A DNA stretch of 10,769 nt from Bacillota bacterium (GTDB taxonomy: Bacteria; Bacillota; Clostridia; Christensenellales; UMGS416). Every line of letters begins with the position of its first letter. The stretch's first letter is position 1. Shown in pieces: positions 1-7,132 of this stretch. The stretch covers positions 1 through 10,769 of the forward strand of contig JAEYYW010000037.1 of the NCBI GenBank assembly GCA_023428265.1. Direction: 5' to 3'. The notes below the pieces were generated by a model. It was not told the DNA's origin and searched no databases. It saw only the letters and a list, made by a program, of their open reading frames with translations. The position numbers were made by a program, and so were the translations under genes.

Positions 1-450
1 GCAGTCCGCCTGCTTCTCCTTGTGATGCTCAATCATCCGGGAGTAATCCATCTTGTAGATATGATCACCAGACAGCACCAGCACAAGCTCCGGATCAAAG
101 CTTTCGATGAAGTGCATGTTTTGATAAATGGCGTTGGCCGTGCCCTTATACCACTCGCCGGCCTTGCCCCTGATGAATGGTGGCAGGATGCTCACACCGC
201 CATGGATGCGGTCAAGGTCCCAGCTTTGCCCATTGCCGATATAGCTGTTGAGCACAAGCGGCTGATACTGCGTGAGCACGCCCACGGTGTCAATGCCCGA
301 ATTGATGCAATTGGACAGTGTGAAATCAATGATGCGGTATTTCCCGCCGAATGGCACAGCCGGCTTGGCCAGATCCTTGGTGAGCACACCCAGCCTCGAC
401 CCCTGCCCCCCTGCCAGCAGCATTGCAATGCAATCCTTCTTCAATTGCAC
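1..450 (-). CDS. glgC: Glucose-1-phosphate adenylyltransferase, N-terminal part (cut by window edge)
   Basis: Makes ADP-glucose from ATP and glucose-1-phosphate, the first committed step of bacterial glycogen synthesis, in the cytoplasm. The first 150 residues are present; the family is usually about 380-420 residues, so the rest lies beyond the left edge. Visible motifs are the nucleotide-binding loop LAGGQGSRLG (residues 11-20), KPAVPFGGKYRIIDF shortly after it, GTANAIYQNM, and LSGDHIYKMDY near the edge, all typical of GlgC. The start is GTG (448-450), chosen because a strong AAGGAGG (456-462) sits 5 bases upstream and the protein then begins just before the glycine-rich loop, as in homologues. 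It lies 49 bases after the glgB stop, same strand, so it is almost certainly in one operon with glgB. A GlgD paralogue is less likely because the catalytic-type N-terminal motifs are intact, but the missing C-terminus leaves a small doubt. Confidence 0.95.
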   Translation of the reverse strand, partial: MQLKKDCIAMLLAGGQGSRLGVLTKDLAKPAVPFGGKYRIIDFTLSNCINSGIDTVGVLTQYQPLVLNSYIGNGQSWDLDRIHGGVSILPPFIRGKAGEWYKGTANAIYQNMHFIESFDPELVLVLSGDHIYKMDYSRMIEHHKEKQADC

Positions 451-499
451 GGGCACCTCCTTGCTTGAATCCGAAATATGGATCGTTTTCACGATTTGG

Positions 500-2395
500 T
501 CATTGCTCCGTGTCGGCAGCCATCTTCAGATAAACCGAGGCCAAAGGCGGCACCGTCATCACAATGGAGTGGCGGTGGCCGTGCATCGGCACATCCGTTG
601 ACTCCATCGGCTTGTTTGTGTGCCCCCAGCCGCCATACTCCGCGGCGTCACTGTTGAGCACCTCACAATAGACACCGGGCACCGGCACACCGATGCGATA
701 TCTTTCGCGGGCGACCGGAGCGAAATTGCACACAACGATCACCTCGCAGCCGTCGAGTGCAATCCGGCGGAAGGCGATGATGTTTTGTGCCGCGTCGTCA
801 TTGGCGATCCAGGCAAACCCCTCCGGGCAGCTGTCAAGCTGCCAGAATGCCGGCTCCGCCAGATAAAGCCGGTTGAGGCTGCAAACGAAACCGGAGAGCT
901 CACGGTGGCGTGGATACTCCAGCAGATGCCAGTCCAGCGCCTTTTTGTAATCCCACTCAATGAACTGCCCAAATTCAGCACCCATAAACAGCAGCTTTTT
1001 GCCGGGGTGGGCCATCATGTATGCCAGAAACACCCGCTCATTGGCAAACTTCTCGTCATAGCTGCCGGGCATTTTGTTCAGGAGCGAGCGCTTGCCGTGC
1101 ACCACCTCATCGTGGGAGATGGGCAGCACAAAGTTTTCACTGAATGCATAAAAAAAGGAGAACGTAATGTTTCCATGGCGGCCGGAGCGCATCAGCGGAT
1201 CGGTTGCCATGTATTGCAGCATATCGTTCATCCAGCCCATATTCCATTTGAAATTGAAGCCCAGGCCGCCGTCAAACGGCGGTTTGGTCACCAGGGGCCA
1301 GGCTGTGCTCTCCTCCGCGATCATCAGCGTGCCGGGAAAAGAGGCCAGCACGGCGCTGTTCATCCTGCGGATCAGCTCCACTGCCTCCAGGTTTTCACGG
1401 CAGCCGCTGCGGTTGGGCTGCCACTGGCCCGGCTTCCTGCCATAATCCAGATAAAGCATGCTGGCCACAGCATCCAGCCGCAGACCGTCGATGTGGTAAT
1501 GCTCCACCCAGAAGCAGGCACTCGAGGTGAGGAAGCTCATCACCTCACCCCGCCCGAAGTCAAACACCATCGTGCCCCATTCAGGCTGCTCGCGCTTGGC
1601 GGGGCTGGAATACTCATAGCAGCTTTGCCCGTCAAACTCGTAAAGCCCATGGGCGTCTTTGGGGAAATGGGCAGGTACGATGTCCAGTATCACGCCGATG
1701 CCCGCACGGTGGCACGCATCCACAAAGCGCATGAAGTCTTTCGGCGTGCCATATCGCGAAGTGGGTGCAAAATAACCGGTGGCCTGATAGCCCCAGGAAC
1801 CGTCGAAGGGGTATTCATTCAGCGGCATCAGCTCCACATGGGTGTAACCCATGTCTTTCACATAGGGGATCAGTTCCTCCGCAAGCTTGACATAGCTGAA
1901 TGGCTTGCCATCCGGATAGGTCTTCCAGCTGCCTGCGTGAAGCTCGTAGATATTGATCGGTTTCTGAAATGGATCAGCAGATGCTTTTTCGGCTTGCCAT
2001 TGCCCGTCGCCCCACACAAAGCCATCAAGCCGGTAGGCCTTGGAGGCTGTGCCGGGCCGGGTTTCCGCGTGGTAGCCATATGGATCGGCCTTGAGCCTGC
2101 GCTCGCCTGATTTGGTGGTAACGCAGTATTTGTAGCAGTCAAACTCCTGGATTCCCGGCACCCTCCCCCGCCACAAGCCGGCGTCATTCAGCCTTTCCAG
2201 CGGGTCGGCTAGAGGGTCCCAACCGTTGAAATCTCCCACGACGGACACCGCCGCTGCGTGGGGAGCCCAGGTGCAAAACACAGCCCCGCCCTTTGCGCCA
2301 CTTTCCAGATGGCAGCCCAACAGCTCGTAGGCCCGGCTGTTGCTGCCTTCGTGAAACAGGTATACGGGCAGTTCATGATCAGGCTCGAGGCTCAC
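500..2395 (-). CDS. glgB: 1,4-alpha-glucan branching enzyme (GH13)
   Basis: Cuts alpha-1,4-glucan chains and reattaches them through alpha-1,6 bonds, making glycogen branches. The protein has 631 residues, normal for GlgB. Order of parts: an N-terminal CBM48-like beta domain (about 25-115, with VVGDFNGWD), the GH13 catalytic barrel (about 145-500), then a C-terminal all-beta domain. GH13 signatures are complete: VPAHFPKDAHG (240-250), GLRLDAV with the nucleophile Asp308, AEEST with acid/base Glu361, and SHDEVVHGK with Asp429. The start is GTG (2393-2395), preceded by GGAGG at 2405-2409 with 9 bases spacing. It is the first gene after a promoter at about 2436, with glgC following 49 bases downstream. 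A 496-residue open frame on the opposite strand (620-2110) is a coding shadow. Confidence 0.97.
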   Translation of the reverse strand: MSLEPDHELPVYLFHEGSNSRAYELLGCHLESGAKGGAVFCTWAPHAAAVSVVGDFNGWDPLADPLERLNDAGLWRGRVPGIQEFDCYKYCVTTKSGERRLKADPYGYHAETRPGTASKAYRLDGFVWGDGQWQAEKASADPFQKPINIYELHAGSWKTYPDGKPFSYVKLAEELIPYVKDMGYTHVELMPLNEYPFDGSWGYQATGYFAPTSRYGTPKDFMRFVDACHRAGIGVILDIVPAHFPKDAHGLYEFDGQSCYEYSSPAKREQPEWGTMVFDFGRGEVMSFLTSSACFWVEHYHIDGLRLDAVASMLYLDYGRKPGQWQPNRSGCRENLEAVELIRRMNSAVLASFPGTLMIAEESTAWPLVTKPPFDGGLGFNFKWNMGWMNDMLQYMATDPLMRSGRHGNITFSFFYAFSENFVLPISHDEVVHGKRSLLNKMPGSYDEKFANERVFLAYMMAHPGKKLLFMGAEFGQFIEWDYKKALDWHLLEYPRHRELSGFVCSLNRLYLAEPAFWQLDSCPEGFAWIANDDAAQNIIAFRRIALDGCEVIVVCNFAPVARERYRIGVPVPGVYCEVLNSDAAEYGGWGHTNKPMESTDVPMHGHRHSIVMTVPPLASVYLKMAADTEQ

Positions 2396-2411
2396 GCGGC
2401 GAATCCTCCGA

Positions 2412-2429
2412 TAGCAATTCCGATTGCTA
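2412..2429. repeat. Perfect 7-bp inverted repeat over the predicted glgB transcription start
   Basis: TAGCAAT and ATTGCTA are perfect inverted arms around the 4-base spacer TCCG. The repeat starts 2 bases downstream of the -10 hexamer and ends 2 bases before the ribosome binding site, so transcription should begin inside it (about 2424). Position and symmetry fit a repressor operator; a small hairpin at the 5' end of the mRNA is the alternative. The binding protein is not known. Confidence 0.55.
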
Positions 2430-2430
2430 A

Positions 2431-2439
2431 ATTATACCA
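2431..2439 (-). promoter_or_regulatory. Extended -10 promoter of glgB-glgC
   Basis: On the minus strand the sequence reads TGGTATAAT: a perfect TATAAT (2431-2436) with the TG dinucleotide of an extended -10 element. The -35 position 17 bases upstream reads TGGTTA, matching the consensus at only three of six bases, which is usual for extended -10 promoters. The predicted start at about 2424 gives a leader of about 29 bases before the glgB GTG. Confidence 0.7.
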
Positions 2440-2490
2440 TATCCATATGTCTATAACCAGACACTCGCAGCACCGGCTGAACAAGTGGGC

Positions 2491-2529
2491 AAAAAACAGA
2501 AACACCCCGTCCCTATCCGGAACGGGGTG
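2491..2529 (-). terminator. Rho-independent terminator of the ahcY-mtaD-lipoprotein operon
   Basis: On the minus strand a perfect 8-bp GC-rich stem (CACCCCGT with ACGGGGTG, 2522-2529 and 2503-2510) with an 11-base loop is followed by TTTCTGTTTTTT. It begins 12 bases after the stop codon of the lipoprotein gene and ends before the glgB promoter, so it separates the two operons. Confidence 0.9.
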
Positions 2530-2541
2530 CGGGCTTCTGCC

Positions 2542-4404
2542 TCAGCTTTCTCCAACTGTGATGCGGTATGTGATGGGCACAAAACGGTCTTCCTGCGAAT
2601 AAATGTAGACCATCAGCAGCTCAGAGTTCTTGTCAGACTGCATAAACTGCCCTTCCACCACATCGGTGATTTCCTTGCTTTCATTGGACTTGGTGTTGTA
2701 TTGGTATAGGGTGAGGATGAAACGGTCCCCTTTGGCCGCGTCGTAATCATATTTATACAGCAGGTAATACAGCGCCGAACCGTCTCCGGACCACACCACT
2801 GAGGAAACATCCTTGCCCTTGATGATCGTTTTGTCCAGTGCGCTGCGGATGCTGTAGATCCGCACCTCCCTGTCGTCTTTGGTGATCGCCATTGCCCCAG
2901 TGTCGGCATTCAGCTCGAAGAAGTCGCCTTCACAGATCTTTTTGATCACCTTCGTGGCCACATCATAGGAGAATATGCCGCTCTTGGATGCGTCGTCAGG
3001 GTTGGACTGAGAGTAATAAAGCTTGTTGTCATAAAAGCCCATGGAACCATCGGTGAACGCGTTTTCCACAAGGGTTTCCACCACAGGGCCGTTGTCTGTG
3101 GGCGTGTAGGACATCAGTTGCAGCGTGTTGCCCTCGCCGGTGATGGCGTAGATCGTGTTGGCCTTGTCTCCGGTGCCCCAGGTGAAGTTGGCGGTGTCGG
3201 CGCCGAAGCCAGCCTCGGAAGCGGTGGCAACCTGCTTGGAACTGTTGTTGAAATCATAAATGCAGAGCAGACGGCTCTCGTCATTGCCGACCAGGAATGC
3301 CAGATATCTGCCGTCGCTGGAAAACTCCGCCTTGGTGATGCTCGGGTAATCAAACTCCGTGAGCAACGTTGGCGTGTTGGTGCTCATGTCATTAATATAG
3401 ATCTTTTCCGAGCTGGAGTAGCCGGTGCCATCAAAGTTGTTGGTGAAGAAGGGCGTGACATACACATAGGCCATGCCGTCGGGCCGCCAGCACAGAATCT
3501 TGCCGTTGGTCAAAAGGACAGGCGCGGTCTGCTCCTGATTGTCTTTGCGGGTCACCGTCGCGTTCTGGTAGGCGGTCAACGCCCCCTTTTCGTCGTAGGT
3601 TGGCAGCTCCCCGTTTTTGATGGGCTTGACGATGAGCTCCTTTCCCGGCAGGCTCGGCAGCAAGGATGCTTTCTTTTCCTCCGCAAACTTGTTTGCCTCA
3701 GCCTCGGTGGCGAACGGCCTGGAGATCAGCGTGACATTGACTTTGTCGTTGCAGCGGGTGGGATAGAGCCCTTCCTCATCGCTCACAATGCCGTCGGTAT
3801 ATTCATCAAAGGCGTTCACCATGACATAGTAGCTGGTCTTGTCTTCCACGGGCAGCGCGCGCAGAGAGATGGTCAGGTAGTTGTCCTTCTCCTCAACCTT
3901 ATATACAATATCGGACTTCAGGTTGATGTAGAGCCTGGTGAGCATTTTCTCGGTATCGTTCACCGGGGTCTGGTCAAAGATGCTCTGGACCGGCGTGTCC
4001 TTCAGCTCGTCGTCATACACCTTGTAATCCCAAAACGTCAATCCGTTGATGTTCACCACCAGCCTGTCAACACCGGGAATCCACTGTGTGGTGTATCTCG
4101 GCACGCCATTGGTGGGTTTTTCCACCATGTCGCGCAGCAGGCTGCCTTCCTTGAACTCCAGCTGGATCACGGTGTCGGTGGCTTTCTTGGTGACCTTGAT
4201 GTCTCTGAGGTTGATGTATTGCATGTCCTTTCCGCCGCTCACCGACTGGCTGACGGAATAATAGCCCGGCACGCTGGACTGCGGGAGCGCCGTATTGCCG
4301 GAAGAACTTGCATCCGGAGCCTTTGTGCCGCCGCCGCAGCCGGCCAAAAACAACATGGTCAACAGCGCTACCGCCAACGAAATGAACTGTCTGGTTTTCC
4401 GCAT
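2542..4404 (-). CDS. Large lipoprotein with beta-propeller-like C-terminal half, function unknown
   Basis: The protein has 620 residues. Residues 1-23 form a lipoprotein signal peptide: basic MRKTRQ start, hydrophobic stretch, lipobox LAGC with the lipidated Cys23, so it should be anchored to the outer face of the membrane. Residues 60-185 are beta-rich and resemble an AMIN-type domain, a family that often binds the cell wall; this is a weak call. Residues 190-262 begin YYVMVNAFD and contain a helix rich in Ala, Glu and Lys, which is reminiscent of a SPOR domain, also weak. From about 295 to 600 there are repeated beta blades with motifs such as FSSDGRYLAFLV, VVWSGDGSALYYL and IYSIRS, as in TolB/DPP-IV-type propellers. 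The ATG start follows AGAGGTG at 5 bases spacing, 17 bases after the mtaD stop, so it is the last gene of the ahcY operon. No catalytic residues are recognised; a cell-surface or wall-associated binding role is inference. Confidence 0.85.
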   Translation of the reverse strand: MRKTRQFISLAVALLTMLFLAGCGGGTKAPDASSSGNTALPQSSVPGYYSVSQSVSGGKDMQYINLRDIKVTKKATDTVIQLEFKEGSLLRDMVEKPTNGVPRYTTQWIPGVDRLVVNINGLTFWDYKVYDDELKDTPVQSIFDQTPVNDTEKMLTRLYINLKSDIVYKVEEKDNYLTISLRALPVEDKTSYYVMVNAFDEYTDGIVSDEEGLYPTRCNDKVNVTLISRPFATEAEANKFAEEKKASLLPSLPGKELIVKPIKNGELPTYDEKGALTAYQNATVTRKDNQEQTAPVLLTNGKILCWRPDGMAYVYVTPFFTNNFDGTGYSSSEKIYINDMSTNTPTLLTEFDYPSITKAEFSSDGRYLAFLVGNDESRLLCIYDFNNSSKQVATASEAGFGADTANFTWGTGDKANTIYAITGEGNTLQLMSYTPTDNGPVVETLVENAFTDGSMGFYDNKLYYSQSNPDDASKSGIFSYDVATKVIKKICEGDFFELNADTGAMAITKDDREVRIYSIRSALDKTIIKGKDVSSVVWSGDGSALYYLLYKYDYDAAKGDRFILTLYQYNTKSNESKEITDVVEGQFMQSDKNSELLMVYIYSQEDRFVPITYRITVGES

Positions 4405-4421
4405 TCTGGCACCTCTTTTCG

Positions 4422-5717
4422 TCAGCCGCAGATCTCAGCTGAAATTTTATCCGCTTGGCGCAATATCTTTTCCAGGTCCATGCCAATAATTTGCCGGTTT
4501 TCCATCAGGATTCTGCCTTTCACCATTGTCATGGACACATCGTGGGCCGACGCGGAGTAGACAAGGTTGGCAACCGGATCGATCATCGGGTGCATCGACG
4601 GCGAACTGCCGCTAATCATAATTATATCCGCATCCTTGCCAACTTCAAGGCTGCCAGTGATGGTATCAATTCCCAATGCTTTCGCCCCGCCGATTGTGGC
4701 CATGCGGAGCGCAGTAGGGGCTGCCAGGGCCGCCGGGTTCCCCTCTCGCAGCTTGGCGCACAGAGCGCAAAGCCGCGCTTCTTCCAGCATGTCTAGGTTG
4801 TTGTTGCTGGAAGCGCCGTCGGTGCCCAAAGCCACATTGATTCCTGCTCTCAACATAGCGTCCACCGGCGCGATGCCGCTGGCCAGCTTCATGTTGCTGC
4901 CGGGGTTGCTGGCGACGCTGATATTGTTGCAGCGCAGTATTTCGATGTCTTCGGCATCCACGGTGACGCAATGGGCCGCCACAGTAGGCCGGCTGAATAC
5001 CCCGAGGCTCTCCAGCCATTTGACGGGGCTCATGCCGTGGCGGGCAACGCAGGCTTCCGTTTCAGCCTTTGTTTCCTGCACATGGATGTGGATGCCGCAA
5101 TTCAGCTGATTCGCCAGCTCCACAACCCTGCGGATCGATCCCTCGCTGTTGGTGTATTCGGCATGGGGGGCCAGCATCACGGTGATCCTGCCATCGGCGG
5201 CGCCGTGGAAGTCGCGGTGAAGCGCTTCACTTTCTGCAAGCGCCTTGTCAAACGAGGGGGCCAGGCCGATCAGGCCCCTGCTCAGCACCGCGCGCATGCC
5301 TGTTTCTTCCACAGCGCGGGCAGTCTCATCCATGAAGAAATACATATCCAGAAAGGCGGTGGTGCCGGTGCGGATCATCTCCGCCAGCCCCAGCATTGAC
5401 CCCCAATAGCAATCGCCCGGTTTTAGCCTGTCTTCCGCAGGCCAGACCATCTTTTCCAGCCAGTCCTGCAGATTGAGGTCGCTGCCATAGCCCCGCAGCA
5501 GTGTCATCGCCAGATGGGTGTGGGCGTTCACAAAGCCGGGCATCACAATGGAGCCGGCGGCATCCAGCACCCGGTCGGCGGCAAACCCCTGCGGCAAGCT
5601 CGCTTCCTCGCCCACATAGGCGATCTGCCCGCCGCTGACGGCCACCACACCGCATTGATATGTGGTATCCGCCTCATCCATCGTGAGGATGAGGCCGTTT
5701 CGAATCAGAGTGTTCAA
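4422..5717 (-). CDS. mtaD: 5'-methylthioadenosine/S-adenosylhomocysteine deaminase
   Basis: An amidohydrolase-family zinc enzyme that removes the 6-amino group from the adenine of SAH, methylthioadenosine or related nucleosides, giving the inosyl forms and ammonia. Length of 431 residues is normal. Metal ligands are visible: His66 and His68 in NAHTH, His212 in IHVQET, and Asp300 in GTDGASSNNN; Glu215 and His249 (AAHC) are the usual catalytic pair, and His185 (APHAEY) is also conserved. Glu95 (WPAEDRL) and Arg147 (SRGL) match positions that, from memory, line the ribose/homocysteine pocket of the Thermotoga maritima enzyme Tm0936. The start is TTG (5715-5717), with AAGGAC at 5725-5730 7 bases upstream. 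That site lies inside the end of ahcY and the genes are 4 bases apart, so translation is probably coupled. Guanine or 5'-deoxyadenosine deaminase activity is possible; exact substrate preference cannot be read from sequence. Confidence 0.93.
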   Translation of the reverse strand: MNTLIRNGLILTMDEADTTYQCGVVAVSGGQIAYVGEEASLPQGFAADRVLDAAGSIVMPGFVNAHTHLAMTLLRGYGSDLNLQDWLEKMVWPAEDRLKPGDCYWGSMLGLAEMIRTGTTAFLDMYFFMDETARAVEETGMRAVLSRGLIGLAPSFDKALAESEALHRDFHGAADGRITVMLAPHAEYTNSEGSIRRVVELANQLNCGIHIHVQETKAETEACVARHGMSPVKWLESLGVFSRPTVAAHCVTVDAEDIEILRCNNISVASNPGSNMKLASGIAPVDAMLRAGINVALGTDGASSNNNLDMLEEARLCALCAKLREGNPAALAAPTALRMATIGGAKALGIDTITGSLEVGKDADIIMISGSSPSMHPMIDPVANLVYSASAHDVSMTMVKGRILMENRQIIGMDLEKILRQADKISAEICG

Positions 5718-5721
5718 ATGA

Positions 5722-6969
5722 TCAGTCCTTTTCGCCCAGATATTCTTTTTGCGCCTCGTTCAGGCTGTCAATACGGATGCCGGAGGATGCCAAACGCACC
5801 AGCGCCACCTGCCTGTCCACTTCGCGCGGCACGGTGTAGACGCGGCTCTGCAGTGCTCCCTGGTTTTTTGCCACGTATTCGGCGGAGAGCGCCTGCACGG
5901 CAAAGCTCATGTCCATGATCTCTACCGGGTGGCCGTCGCCCGCGGCAAGATTGACAAGGCGGCCCTCACCGAGCAGGCAGAGCGTGCGCCCGTCGGGCAG
6001 CACGAAACCCTGCACATTCTTGCGGGGCTCGGTCACATCCACGGCCAGACCGCACAAATCCACCTTATTGATCTCCACATCAAAATGGCCGGCATTGGCA
6101 AGCAGCGCGCCGTCCTTCATGCGTAGCATGTGCTCGCGGCGGATGATGTCGCGGCAGCCTGAAACGGTCACGAAGATGTCGCCCTGCTCCGCCGCTTCAA
6201 TCATCGGCATCACGCGGAAGCCGTCCATCATCGCCTCCAGCGCCTTCACAGGGTCCACCTCAGTGACGACCACGTCGGCGCCCAGGCCCTTTGCCCTGGC
6301 AGCCACACCGCGCCCGCACCAGCCATAGCCGGCAACCACAACGGTTTTTCCGGCTACCAGCAGGTTGGTCGTGCGCATGATACCATCCCACACAGACTGG
6401 CCGGTGCCATATCGGTTGTCAAACAAATGCTTGCAGTCCGCATCGTTCACAGCGATCATCGGAAACCGCAGCAGCCCCTCGGCCTCCAGGCGCCTCAAGC
6501 GCCGCACGCCGGTGGTGGTCTCCTCACAGCCGCCGATGACGCCGCCCGCCAGCTCGCCTCTGGGCCCGTGCAGCAGCTCGCAGAGATCGCCGCCGTCGTC
6601 AATGACGATGTTGGGGCCGATGTCCAGCGTGCGGTTCAGGTGGTGCGTGTATTCCTCTGTGGTGGCACCGTGCCAGGCAAAGACAGGGAACCCCATCTCC
6701 GCCAGCGCCGCCGCCACCTCATCCTGCGTGGACAGGGGGTTGCAGCCGGTCACGGCCACACTGGCCCCTGCTTCCCTGAGGGCTATGGCCAGGTTGGCCG
6801 TTTTGGCCTCCAGATGGATGGAGAGGGAAACACGAAGGCCTCTCAACGGGCTCTCTTCGCGGAAGCGCTTGCGGATGCCGGCCAGCGCGGGCATATAGGC
6901 CGCGGCCCAATCGATACGCCGACGGCCCTCCGGGGCCAGGGTAATGTCTCTGATCTCGAATTCGTTCAT
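5722..6969 (-). CDS. ahcY: Adenosylhomocysteinase-family hydrolase (SAH or S-inosylhomocysteine hydrolase)
   Basis: An NAD-dependent hydrolase that splits the SAH product of methyltransferases into nucleoside and homocysteine. The 415 residues match the short form found in Thermotoga and archaea, without the C-terminal Lys/Tyr tail of the human enzyme. Catalytic residues are kept: His52, Asp126/127 (DDGGD), Glu150 (CEETTTG), Lys180 and Asp184-Asn185 (FDNRYG), His295 (NAGHFDVEI) and His347 (GDGHP). The NAD-binding loop is GYGWCGRG (214-221). Odd points: the region matching human HMTVETAVL reads HLEAKTANL, so the Glu59 that binds the adenine amino group is Lys56, and the residue matching human Met351 is Asp345. 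With mtaD next door this suggests S-inosylhomocysteine as the real substrate; that is inference. The ATG start follows AGGTGA. It is the first gene of its operon, with a promoter at 7025-7033. Confidence 0.93.
   Translation of the reverse strand: MNEFEIRDITLAPEGRRRIDWAAAYMPALAGIRKRFREESPLRGLRVSLSIHLEAKTANLAIALREAGASVAVTGCNPLSTQDEVAAALAEMGFPVFAWHGATTEEYTHHLNRTLDIGPNIVIDDGGDLCELLHGPRGELAGGVIGGCEETTTGVRRLRRLEAEGLLRFPMIAVNDADCKHLFDNRYGTGQSVWDGIMRTTNLLVAGKTVVVAGYGWCGRGVAARAKGLGADVVVTEVDPVKALEAMMDGFRVMPMIEAAEQGDIFVTVSGCRDIIRREHMLRMKDGALLANAGHFDVEINKVDLCGLAVDVTEPRKNVQGFVLPDGRTLCLLGEGRLVNLAAGDGHPVEIMDMSFAVQALSAEYVAKNQGALQSRVYTVPREVDRQVALVRLASSGIRIDSLNEAQKEYLGEKD
5725..5730 (-). promoter_or_regulatory. 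Ribosome binding site that fixes the TTG start of mtaD
   Basis: AAGGAC on the minus strand lies 7 bases before TTG and overlaps the last codons of ahcY. The hydantoinase-like N-terminus (NTLIRNGLILTMD) starts immediately after this TTG, so no later start would give a complete protein. Confidence 0.75.
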
Positions 6970-6985
6970 TGTTCACCTGTTTTTA

Positions 6986-7000
6986 AGGATACGATATCCT
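6986..7000. repeat. Palindrome in the ahcY leader
   Basis: AGGATA and TATCCT are perfect 6-bp inverted arms around CGA. The repeat lies between the predicted transcription start (about 7018) and the ahcY ribosome binding site (6973-6978). An operator or a short mRNA hairpin is possible; no run of T follows, so it is not an attenuator-type terminator. The leader of about 50 bases is too short for a known SAH or SAM riboswitch. Confidence 0.45.
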
Positions 7001-7024
7001 GTATGTTTACATGCTTGTTTGAAT

Positions 7025-7033
7025 ATTATAACA
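7025..7033 (-). promoter_or_regulatory. Extended -10 promoter of the ahcY-mtaD-lipoprotein operon
   Basis: The minus strand reads TGTTATAAT: perfect TATAAT (7025-7030) plus the extended TG. No good -35 hexamer is found 16-18 bases upstream, but that stretch is AT-rich. The predicted start is at about 7018, giving a leader of about 50 bases. The architecture is the same as at the glgB promoter. Confidence 0.7.
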
Positions 7034-7062
7034 CCAAATCAGGGGCGAATATATGAAGAAAT

Positions 7063-7085
7063 GGTAAATATGTCTGTTTTTTACC
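7063..7085. repeat. Inverted repeat upstream of the ahcY promoter
   Basis: GGTAAA (7063-7068) and TTTACC (7080-7085) are perfect arms with an 11-base AT-rich spacer. The site would lie roughly 45 to 67 bases upstream of the ahcY transcription start, a usual place for an activator site, but arms this short occur by chance in AT-rich DNA. The rest of the gap 6970-7132 holds the promoter, the leader palindrome and a 12-bp palindrome TTGCTGCAGCAA at 7099-7110; no terminator for pdp was found in it. Confidence 0.3.
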
Positions 7086-7132
7086 CCGATCGCATGGGTT
7101 GCTGCAGCAAGATTCCCCCGGGCAATCCGCAA

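Noticed and set aside
22..601. Short plus-strand frames opposite glgC and the glgB end
   Set aside because: GlgC motifs on the minus strand continue without interruption; the plus-strand frames have no support.
620..2110. A 496-residue open frame antisense to glgB
   Set aside because: It lies wholly opposite a gene with complete GH13 motifs, has no recognisable domain, and long antisense frames are common in GC-rich genes.
3118..4560. A 480-residue open frame antisense to the large lipoprotein and the end of mtaD
   Set aside because: It spans two real genes on the other strand and shows no family motif or ribosome binding site of note; a coding shadow.
6970..7024. Possible SAH or SAM riboswitch before ahcY
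   Set aside because: The leader from the predicted start is only about 50 bases and contains just one short palindrome; no riboswitch core could be matched.
7086..7132. Terminator after pdp
   Set aside because: The region has a 12-bp palindrome and GC-rich runs, but on the minus strand the following bases are A-rich, not T-rich, so it is not a rho-independent terminator for pdp.
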